Of a DNA stretch of 64,000 bases, positions 45,077-52,482 are shown piece by piece. The notes under the pieces were generated by a model. The model saw only the letters and a list, made by a program, of their open reading frames with translations, was not told the DNA's origin and made no database searches. The position numbers were made by a program, and so were the translations under genes. Where the stretch lies: positions 62,001-126,000 of the forward strand of contig JAKALM010000001.1 in the NCBI GenBank assembly GCA_021824145.1, given 5' to 3'. The DNA comes from Bacteroidota bacterium. GTDB lineage: Bacteria > Bacteroidota > Ignavibacteria > Ignavibacteriales > Ignavibacteriaceae. Every line of letters starts with the position of its first letter. Positions within the stretch are counted from its first letter, which is position 1.

Positions 45077-46654
45077 ATGGCAACGAAGAAAAATTCAAAA
45101 GTCATATCTGGTGATAATGGCAGTTTAAGTGGTAGTAATCAAAAGATCGAGAAAAGAGCCTCTTCTAAAATTAAGATTGAAAATCCAATTGCAGATTTTG
45201 TTAAAGGTATAGAAAATAGTTTTTTGTGGAGTTTGAAAAAAGATGAAGATAAAGAAATAGTTTTTTATACTGATAATATTTTAAAAGTAACTGGATATTC
45301 TGGCGAAGAGTTAAAGCATTTTCCCGGAAGGGGCAATGCAATTGTATATGAAGAAGATCAGTATAAGATAAAAAAAATTTTTACTGACTTTGTTGAAGAT
45401 TCATCTAGAAATTTTATTAAGCTTATTTATAGAATTATCAGAAAGGATAAAAAAGTTGTTTGGGTTGTGGAAAGTGTTTCTGTGGAACGCAATAATGATG
45501 GCCATGCTTTTGAATTCAATGGAATAGTTACAGATATAACGGACTTAAAAGAAACAGAAATTTCGCTCGAACAATCTTTAGAAAATTACAGGCAGCTTAA
45601 TTCTTCGAAAGATAAATTTATCTCAATGCTTTCGCACGATCTTCGTGCGCCATTTACAAGCATACTTGGCTTCTCAGAAATTTTGATTAATGAACCAAAC
45701 CTAACAAATGAAGAAAGGCTTGAGTATTTAAATTATATAAATGATTCTTCGCAGAACCAATTGCAGCTTGTAAATTATTTGCTTGATTGGTCGCGCTTAC
45801 AAACAGGCAGAATAAAAATTGAACCTCAAAGATTAAACGCTCAATCTATTGTGTTTAATTGTATTTCTTCATTAACCGGAAATGCCATCAGAAAAAACTT
45901 GGAAATAAAAGTTCAAGTTAAAGATTCTCTCTTTGTTCAAGCAGATGAACGACTTTTAACTCAAGTAATTACTAATCTATTAAGCAACGCAATTAAATAT
46001 TCGCCTGAAGGAAAGACTATAGAAATTTCTGCTGATTTTTTTAATGAAAAATTTGTTGAAGTTATTGTTAGAGACGAAGGCCTTGGCATTTCTGAATCCA
46101 ATAAAGCAAAATTGTTTAGAATTGAAAAAATGTTTTCCACCGAAGGTACAAAAGGCGAAAAAGGCACAGGCTTAGGGCTTTCACTTGTAAAGGAAATTAT
46201 TGAAAAACACGAAGGAGACATTTGGTTTTATTCAGAAATAGGTAAAGGAAGCGAATTTCATTTTACTATTCCGTCATCCCCAAATACAATTTTACTTGTT
46301 ATTGATGAATATGTGGAAAGAAAAAGATATGAAATAATTCTAAAAGAAAATTTTCCGGGCCATAATGTTATTTGTGTTAAAAATGGATATGAAGCTTTGA
46401 GTCATTTTTTAACTCAGATTCCTTCGCTAATTATAACTGATAACGAATTACCTCTAATGAACGGAATACAGTTTATAGAATCGATTAGACGTGAAGACAA
46501 AGGCGGTAGAATTCCAATAATAGCTTTAGCTTCAGATGTATCCGAAGATTTAAGAAGAGAATATAAATTATTTGGTGTGGAATCGGTGTTGCAAAAACCT
46601 GTTGATGAAGAACTTTTCAGCGAGAAAATACAAATCGTTTTAGAATATCAATAA
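45077..46654 (+). CDS. Hybrid sensor histidine kinase with terminal receiver domain
   Basis: 525 residues, no membrane segment. A PAS-like domain (about 50-155, TGYSGEELKHF; VTDITDLKE), then HisKA with His187 in SMLSHDLRAPF. HATPase_c (about 290-405) has NLLSNAIKYSP, DEGLGISE and GTGLGLSLV. A receiver domain (about 410-525) has the acidic start VIDE, phosphoacceptor Asp in LIITDNELPLMNG and Lys in LQKP. All phosphorelay residues are present. No HPt or output gene is adjacent, so the receiver probably passes phosphate to an unlinked HPt or feeds back. Signal unknown. Confidence 0.93.
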   Translation: MATKKNSKVISGDNGSLSGSNQKIEKRASSKIKIENPIADFVKGIENSFLWSLKKDEDKEIVFYTDNILKVTGYSGEELKHFPGRGNAIVYEEDQYKIKKIFTDFVEDSSRNFIKLIYRIIRKDKKVVWVVESVSVERNNDGHAFEFNGIVTDITDLKETEISLEQSLENYRQLNSSKDKFISMLSHDLRAPFTSILGFSEILINEPNLTNEERLEYLNYINDSSQNQLQLVNYLLDWSRLQTGRIKIEPQRLNAQSIVFNCISSLTGNAIRKNLEIKVQVKDSLFVQADERLLTQVITNLLSNAIKYSPEGKTIEISADFFNEKFVEVIVRDEGLGISESNKAKLFRIEKMFSTEGTKGEKGTGLGLSLVKEIIEKHEGDIWFYSEIGKGSEFHFTIPSSPNTILLVIDEYVERKRYEIILKENFPGHNVICVKNGYEALSHFLTQIPSLIITDNELPLMNGIQFIESIRREDKGGRIPIIALASDVSEDLRREYKLFGVESVLQKPVDEELFSEKIQIVLEYQ

Positions 46655-46762
46655 AAAGATGGGGACCAATTCAATTAAAGAATATTTAAATTAGGTTTAT
46701 ATTTTTATTACTTTCTGATTTATTTTTGATTTATAAATTCAAAAAAATTAAAGGAGATTATC

Positions 46763-48091
46763 TTGAATATAGCAGTTGTAGGAACAGGTTATGTTGGCTT
46801 GGTTACCGGAACATGTTTTGCTGAAACCGGAAATAATGTAGCATGCGTAGATATTGATAAAGTTAAAGTTGAAAAAATGAAGCAGGGAATAATTCCGATT
46901 TTTGAACCGGGATTAGAAATTCTTTTTGAAAGAAATATTAAAAACGGGAGATTATTCTTTACAACTGATCTAAATGAAGCAGTAAGAAAATCAGAAATAA
47001 TTTTTCTATGTCTGCCAACACCGCAAGATGGCGACGGCAGCGCTGATTTAAAATATATCCTAGGCGTAGCTGATGATCTTGGAAAACTTTTTAAGGCAGA
47101 ACCGAATATTGGGTATAAAGTATTGGTCGATAAAAGCACTGTTCCAGTTGGTACTAGCGACAAAGTTAGAAAAGAAATTCATAAGCATGCTCCAAAATTT
47201 GAATTCGATGTTGCTTCCAATCCAGAGTTTTTACGAGAAGGTATGGCAGTGGATGATTTTATGAAGCCTGAACGTGTCATTATAGGAACAAGCAATGACA
47301 AAACAAAACAACTTCTTGAACAATTATATGAACCATTCGTTCGATCTGGCAATCCAATTTATTTTATGGATGAGCGTTCTGCTGAGATGACTAAGTATGC
47401 CGCGAATTCATTTTTAGCGACAAAAATTTCTTTTATGAATGAGATTGCAAATCTTTGTGAACTTACTGGAGCAGAAGTTGATAAAGTACGAATCGGAATT
47501 GGTTCTGATTCACGAATTGGAAAAAGATTTTTATTCCCTGGAGTTGGATACGGCGGTTCGTGTTTTCCCAAAGATGTAATTGCGCTTGTGAATACAGCTA
47601 ATGAAAACAATTATGATTTTAAAATTCTAAAATCAGTAATAAAAGTTAATGAAAACCAGATAGAGCTATTTTCTAAAAAAATTATGCATCACTACCACAA
47701 TGAAATAAAAGGTAAACATTTTGGACTTTGGGGATTAGCATTTAAACCAAATACCGATGATGTACGCGAAGCTCCTGCAATTAAATTGATAAAACATTTG
47801 CTTGCTAAAGGTGCTACAATTTCAGCCTACGATCCAGAAGCTAAAGAAACTACAAAAGCAGTAATTGGTGAAAAAATAACTTATGCTGAAGATGCTTATA
47901 AGGCATTAGAACACGCAGATGCTTTAATAATTGTTACCGAATGGAATGAATTTAGAACACCAGATTTTCAGAAAATTAAATCTTTGCTGAAAAAACCTGT
48001 AATTTTTGACGGCAGAAATCTATATGATCTTGATAAAATGGAAGCAAATAATTTTACTTATTATTCAATAGGAAGAGTAATAATTAAATAA
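46763..48091 (+). CDS. ugd: UDP-glucose 6-dehydrogenase
   Basis: Makes UDP-glucuronate for surface polysaccharide. 442 residues: N-terminal Rossmann (IAVVGTGYVGLVTGTCFAE), VDKSTVPVGTSDKVR near 132, FDVASNPEFLREG near 153 and the catalytic VGYGGSCFPKD near 258 with Cys. The C-terminal UDP-binding part has GLWGLAFKPNTDDVREAPA near 327. The start is TTG at 46763 behind an AAGGAGA site. The next gene is an UpxY-type antiterminator, 19 bases on, suggesting a polysaccharide operon, though no glycosyltransferases follow. Confidence 0.95.
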   Translation: MNIAVVGTGYVGLVTGTCFAETGNNVACVDIDKVKVEKMKQGIIPIFEPGLEILFERNIKNGRLFFTTDLNEAVRKSEIIFLCLPTPQDGDGSADLKYILGVADDLGKLFKAEPNIGYKVLVDKSTVPVGTSDKVRKEIHKHAPKFEFDVASNPEFLREGMAVDDFMKPERVIIGTSNDKTKQLLEQLYEPFVRSGNPIYFMDERSAEMTKYAANSFLATKISFMNEIANLCELTGAEVDKVRIGIGSDSRIGKRFLFPGVGYGGSCFPKDVIALVNTANENNYDFKILKSVIKVNENQIELFSKKIMHHYHNEIKGKHFGLWGLAFKPNTDDVREAPAIKLIKHLLAKGATISAYDPEAKETTKAVIGEKITYAEDAYKALEHADALIIVTEWNEFRTPDFQKIKSLLKKPVIFDGRNLYDLDKMEANNFTYYSIGRVIIK

Positions 48092-48110
48092 AATTTTTTA
48101 AGATCTAATT

Positions 48111-48677
48111 ATGATTATGGAAAATTCTATGGAAAACGAATTAAACGGTAATAAAAATCCTACTGCAAAAGGGAAGGCCTGGTTTGCACTTTATACTAAA
48201 CCGCGAAGTGAATTTAAGGCAGCCGAACAAATAGAAGAACATGGAATTAATTATTATCTTCCTACTATTACTACATTAAAACAGTGGAGTGATCGCAAGA
48301 AAAAAGTAACTGAGCCGTTGATGAGAGGTTATATTTTTATTTTTGCTGATGAAAAAGAACGAGTAATCTCGCTTGAACAGCAGGCAATTGTTCGGTGTGT
48401 ATTTGATGCTGGCAGGCCTGCCAAAATTCCACAATGGCAAATAGATAATTTAAAAACAATGCTCAGTACAAAATCCGATTTTTATATTCATGAAGGATTG
48501 GTTCCCGGAGTTCAAGTTAAAATTATTGACGGTCCCTTTGCTGGTGTTATTGGAAAAGTTCAAGGTAATGAAAATGACAAGACAATTGCAGTTTCTATTG
48601 ATCTCTTGAATCGCTCAGTTATCGCTCATCTTCCTAAAGAAAGTATATTTGAAGTTATTGCTGAAACTGCTAAATAA
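48111..48677 (+). CDS. UpxY-family NusG-like transcription antiterminator
   Basis: A 188-residue specialised NusG paralogue. It has an NGN domain (WFALYTKPRSEFKAAEQI near residue 24; LKQWSDRKKKVTEPLMRGYIF) and a C-terminal KOW segment (VKIIDGPFAGVIGKVQG near 142). In Bacteroidota UpxY proteins are made at the head of capsule loci and let polymerase read through the leader. Here it follows ugd and is followed by yhaM, with no capsule operon in view. Two further in-frame ATG codons (48117, 48129) could be the real start; none has a clear binding site. Confidence 0.87.
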   Translation: MIMENSMENELNGNKNPTAKGKAWFALYTKPRSEFKAAEQIEEHGINYYLPTITTLKQWSDRKKKVTEPLMRGYIFIFADEKERVISLEQQAIVRCVFDAGRPAKIPQWQIDNLKTMLSTKSDFYIHEGLVPGVQVKIIDGPFAGVIGKVQGNENDKTIAVSIDLLNRSVIAHLPKESIFEVIAETAK

Positions 48678-48792
48678 AATATTTATTCTTTAATAGTATT
48701 TAGCATAAAACTTTCATTTGTGATTTTATTTCTTGTCTTGCAGTAAGAAAATTATTTTTTTAAGTTGATTTCAATTATTTAATCGAAACTAT

Positions 48793-49788
48793 ATGGTTGA
48801 TCAAAAGGATTTAATTACGCTTGAAAAGGGAGAAAAGATAGATCATTTTCTTTTAATTAGGAAATGTGAATCAAAACAGACAAAAGCAAACAAACCATAT
48901 CTGTATTTAGAGCTTGGCGATACTAGCCAAACAATTACCGCTAATATTTGGGAAAATTTTGACAATCTTTTGAAATCTATAAAAGCCGGCGATGTTGCAA
49001 AAGTTCAGGGCAGCATGGATGATTATCAAGGGAATCCTCAGATAAAAGTTTTTTCAATTAGAAAAGCTAAACCGGAAGAAAAAATTACGCCTGAAGATTT
49101 TTTGCCTAAATCAAAAAAGGATTTAGGCGAGATGAAAAAAGAATTTAAAACCAGAGTTGAAAAAATTTCAAATCCTTTTCTAAACCAATTATTAAAAAAT
49201 ATTTTTTCAAATGATAATTTTGAAAAATTTATTAAATCACCTGCTGGCAAATCATGGCATCATTCATATCTTCACGGACTTTTAGAACATACTTTAGAAA
49301 TAATAAAAATTTGCGATTTGATGTGCGACATTCATCCGGAAATAAATCGCGATCTTCTTATTTGCGGTGCAATGCTTCATGATTTTGGAAAGACTGAAGA
49401 ATTAGGCTCAAATGTTTCTTTCGATTATACCGATAAGGGCAAACTGCTTGGGCATATTGTTATTGCATCTATGATTGTGAATGAAGAAACAAAAAAAATT
49501 CCCGGTTTTCCTGAAGACTTGAAGAATTTATTACTTCATTTAATTTTAAGTCATCAAGGAAAGCTTGAATTTGCAACGCCGGTTGTACCAAAAACACTTG
49601 AAGCAATTACACTTTATCAAGCTGATGAATTAAGCGCCAAAGTTAATGCATACAAAAATGTTTTATCACAGAATTCAAATTCAGAAAATAAATGGACGAA
49701 ATTTATTTCTCTTGCCGCAACCGATCTTTACAATCACGGACTATCTTCAGAAGTTGATAACTCAATTAATAAATCCTTATTTGATTAA
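48793..49788 (+). CDS. yhaM: YhaM-type 3'-5' exoribonuclease (OB-fold + HD)
   Basis: 331 residues. The N-terminal OB-fold (about 15-95: FLLIRKCESKQTKANKPYLY, DTSQTITANIW) binds nucleic acid. The HD domain has the split signature WHHSYLHGLLEHTLEI near residue 157, then GAMLHDFGKTEEL near 193 and LILSHQGKLEFATP near 255. The domain order is that of YhaM/CBF1 exoribonucleases in Gram-positives. 116 bases downstream of the UpxY gene. Metal-dependent RNase activity is expected from the family. Confidence 0.88.
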   Translation: MVDQKDLITLEKGEKIDHFLLIRKCESKQTKANKPYLYLELGDTSQTITANIWENFDNLLKSIKAGDVAKVQGSMDDYQGNPQIKVFSIRKAKPEEKITPEDFLPKSKKDLGEMKKEFKTRVEKISNPFLNQLLKNIFSNDNFEKFIKSPAGKSWHHSYLHGLLEHTLEIIKICDLMCDIHPEINRDLLICGAMLHDFGKTEELGSNVSFDYTDKGKLLGHIVIASMIVNEETKKIPGFPEDLKNLLLHLILSHQGKLEFATPVVPKTLEAITLYQADELSAKVNAYKNVLSQNSNSENKWTKFISLAATDLYNHGLSSEVDNSINKSLFD

Positions 49789-49805
49789 TAAAAAAGGGAT
49801 TCATC

Positions 49806-50600
49806 ATGAAACTAACTTCAAAATACTTTCTTTTCTTTTTTTCGCTAATAATTTCATTAGCAATTTCTAATTTGACATTCGGACAAAAGTTAGAAGATTT
49901 ACTTAAGCAAGGAGATGATTATCTTGATGTAAATTTTGATAATCAAAAAGCTCTGGAAGTGTTTCAAAAGGCTGATAAACTTTATCCAAATAATTGGGAA
50001 GTTTACTGGCGCTTAAGTCGTGTTTATGTTTATATCGCAGAAAAAATGCCGGACAATAATAGCACTCAAAAAGATGCGCAGCTTGCTGTTTATCAAAAAG
50101 CTTATGATTATGCAGATAAGTCTGTTAAGCTTGCGCCAGATAAATCAATTACGTATGTGAGACGAGCAATTGCAAATGGTAGAATCGCTTTGTTCAAAGG
50201 AGTTTTTTCAGTTGCTGGTGTTGTTAATGCTGTGAAAGCCGATTGCGATAAAGCAATCAGTTTAGGTAACGGCGGAAATTATGTTCAAGCTCTTGCTCAT
50301 TACGTGCTTGCAAGGACAAATGATAAGGTTAGTGAAAAATGGAAACCTGCTCGCTCAATTCTAGGACTTGGCTGGGCAGATATAGACAATGCTTTTAATG
50401 AATACAATATTGCTATAAAACTTTATCCCAACTTTAGAATGTTCTATTTAGATTATGCAAAGGCATTGATAAAAGAAGATGATTATTCAAAAGCAAAAGA
50501 AATGTTGAATAAAGTAATTGAAAGTCCTAAAAGAGATGAGAATGATGATAGTCAATTGTACGAAGCAAAGAATCTGTTAGAGCAAATTAAAAATAAGTAG
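49806..50600 (+). CDS. Exported TPR protein
   Basis: 264 residues. Signal peptide to about FGQ (residue 27), then tetratricopeptide repeats: DVNFDNQKALEVFQKADKLY near 38, YQKAYDYADKSVKLAPDK near 98, and AFNEYNIAIKLYPN with YSKAKEMLNKVIESP near 195-245. Likely periplasmic scaffold; partner unknown. It is 18 bases beyond yhaM and probably in the same transcript. Confidence 0.85.
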   Translation: MKLTSKYFLFFFSLIISLAISNLTFGQKLEDLLKQGDDYLDVNFDNQKALEVFQKADKLYPNNWEVYWRLSRVYVYIAEKMPDNNSTQKDAQLAVYQKAYDYADKSVKLAPDKSITYVRRAIANGRIALFKGVFSVAGVVNAVKADCDKAISLGNGGNYVQALAHYVLARTNDKVSEKWKPARSILGLGWADIDNAFNEYNIAIKLYPNFRMFYLDYAKALIKEDDYSKAKEMLNKVIESPKRDENDDSQLYEAKNLLEQIKNK

Positions 50601-50624
50601 ATGATAATGTTCCATGTGAAGTAA

Positions 50625-51368
50625 ATGGAAATATCTAAAGAAACTATTGATAGAATTTCAACGGCAAAAACAATTGTATTTTTTACTGAAGCCGGAATAT
50701 CGGCAGAAAGCGGTATTCCGGTTTTTCGCGGTAAAGATGGAATTTGGAATAAACTGAAACCTGAAGAGCTAGCAAATTTTAATGCTTTCTTAAAAAATCC
50801 TGAAATGGTTTGGGAATGGTACAATCATCGAAAAAAAATTATACACGATTCAAAACCAAATTCTGCTCATCTAACAATTGCCAAGCTTCAAAATTTTTTT
50901 CAAAATGTAATTGTCATAACTCAAAACATCGATAATTTACATAGACGTGCCGGAAGCAAAATAATTTATGAACTTCACGGAAATATTGAAAGAAATTACT
51001 GCGTTAAATGTCATACGTTTTACAATCAAGAAATAGATTTATCTCACGGAGTTCCGAAGTGTGAATGTGGCGGGTTAATTCGGCCTGATGTAGTTTGGTT
51101 CGGCGAATATTTACCTGAAGATCAACTTAATGCTGCGGAAAGAGCGGCAGAAAATTGTGATGTGTTTTTTATTATTGGAACATCCGGAGTGGTATATCCT
51201 GCGGCATCTTTAATTTATACTGCAAAAGAAAACAAGGCATATTTAATTGAAATAAATATTGAAAGCACGGAAATATCTTATTTAGCAGATGAATCACTTA
51301 TTGGAAAAGCTGGAGAAATTCTACCTGAAATGCTGGAAAAAATAAAATCGAAAATTGGCAGCACTTAA
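50625..51368 (+). CDS. Sirtuin (NAD-dependent protein deacylase), altered GAG motif
   Basis: 247 residues. Motifs: ESGIPVFRG near 28, TQNIDNLHRRAG near 103, catalytic His in YELHG near 121, zinc ligands C-x2-C (NYCVKC) and C-x-C (KCECGG) near 128-148, and GTSGVVYPAA near 187. A Tyr and Arg in WEWYNHRKK resemble SIRT5/CobB-type enzymes that remove succinyl groups. Unusual: the normally invariant GAG-I-S is TEAGIS, with Glu22 for Gly (50688-50690), which may weaken NAD binding. ATG start; the TPR gene is 24 bases upstream. Convergent with a MarR regulator. Confidence 0.9.
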   Translation: MEISKETIDRISTAKTIVFFTEAGISAESGIPVFRGKDGIWNKLKPEELANFNAFLKNPEMVWEWYNHRKKIIHDSKPNSAHLTIAKLQNFFQNVIVITQNIDNLHRRAGSKIIYELHGNIERNYCVKCHTFYNQEIDLSHGVPKCECGGLIRPDVVWFGEYLPEDQLNAAERAAENCDVFFIIGTSGVVYPAASLIYTAKENKAYLIEINIESTEISYLADESLIGKAGEILPEMLEKIKSKIGST

Positions 51369-51373
51369 AAAAA

Positions 51374-51847
51374 TTATTTAATTTTATCTAACTTTTCTTC
51401 CGAGGATTGTTTTCCAATTAATTTACACAACTTCTGTAATTCAATCATTTCATACTCACTTAAAACATTAAACTCTTTTACAATCGCTTCTAATTGAACA
51501 GGAAAAATTTTTTCATATAAAGCTTTCCCTTTCTTAGTTAGATGAATAGTGAAAAATCTTCGATCTTTTTTTCCTCTTTCACGTTCAACAAGTTCTTGTT
51601 TTTCAAGATTATCAATAACCATAGTTATATTGCCCCCGCTCTTGAAAATCTTTTTGCCCAAATCTCTTTGGCTTAGAGAACCAAGATGAAAAAGTGCATC
51701 TAAAACATTAAACTGACTTTGAGTTAAGCCATTTTTTACTAAACTTAAATTTACACGACTGCTGACAGAATCGGCAGCTCTTAGTAATTTTATAAAAGAA
51801 TTCAGTGAATGAATTTCTTTTTTTGTTCCTTTAAAATGAGTTCCCAT
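51374..51847 (-). CDS. MarR-family transcriptional regulator
   Basis: 157 residues with the winged helix-turn-helix typical of the family (NGLTQSQFNVLDALFHLGSLSQ near 41, FKSGGNITMVIDNLEKQELV near 68, KKDRRFFTIHLTKKGKALY near 93). Dimer that binds operator DNA and is released by a ligand or oxidation; no Cys of the OhrR type is seen near the N-terminus. Divergent from rpiB (159-base gap), so it may control itself and/or rpiB. Ends five bases from the sirtuin. Confidence 0.9.
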   Translation of the reverse strand: MGTHFKGTKKEIHSLNSFIKLLRAADSVSSRVNLSLVKNGLTQSQFNVLDALFHLGSLSQRDLGKKIFKSGGNITMVIDNLEKQELVERERGKKDRRFFTIHLTKKGKALYEKIFPVQLEAIVKEFNVLSEYEMIELQKLCKLIGKQSSEEKLDKIK

Positions 51848-52006
51848 AAAAAAAATGATTAATAAATTAAATTTAAACTATCAGATGAAAACTTAATAAA
51901 CAAATTTAAGTTAAGTTCTAGTAATGATGATTTGTGAAGTGTAGAAGTTGGAAATAAATTATTAAATTAACCTTGAGAGTTTGAATTCTTTTGAAAGGAA
52001 CAAAAA

Positions 52007-52450
52007 TTGAAAATTGCAATTGGATCTGATCACGGTGGTTTTGAATTAAAAAACTTTTTGGTAGATTGGCTTAAAAAGCAAAATTATGAAGTGTTGGATC
52101 TTGGAAATCATGTCTATGATAGAGAAGATGATTATCCGGATTTCGCAAATGCTGTTGCGGTTGAAGTTACAAAGGGAAATGCCGATAGAGGAATTGCAAT
52201 TTGCGGAAGCGGCGTAGGAGCTTGTGTCGCGGCAAATAAAACCAAGGGAATTAGAGCATGTGTTTGTCATGATACTTACTCGGCTCATCAAGGTGTTGAG
52301 CATGATAATATGAATGTGCTTTGTTTAGGCGCTAGAATAGTTGGGGATGAGTTAGCAAAAGAATTAGTAAAAGCTTTTTTAAATGCTAATTTTATTGCCG
52401 AGGGAAGATTCAAAAGAAGATTTGATAAAGTAATTGCATTGGAAAAATGA
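52007..52450 (+). CDS. rpiB: Ribose-5-phosphate isomerase B
   Basis: Interconverts ribose-5-P and ribulose-5-P. 147 residues, family size. It opens with IAIGSDHGGFELK, has ICGSGVGACVAANKTKGIRA near residue 65 (anion-hole Cys and Gly loop), HDTYSAHQGVEHDNMNVLCLG near 88, and a C-terminal RFKRRFDKV. The start is TTG 52007 behind an AAAGGA site seven bases away. Fits with the transaldolase-like gene near 5 kb in a pentose-phosphate role. Confidence 0.95.
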   Translation: MKIAIGSDHGGFELKNFLVDWLKKQNYEVLDLGNHVYDREDDYPDFANAVAVEVTKGNADRGIAICGSGVGACVAANKTKGIRACVCHDTYSAHQGVEHDNMNVLCLGARIVGDELAKELVKAFLNANFIAEGRFKRRFDKVIALEK

Positions 52451-52482
52451 AATTCTATTAACAAATTTTTCAATCTAAAAAT

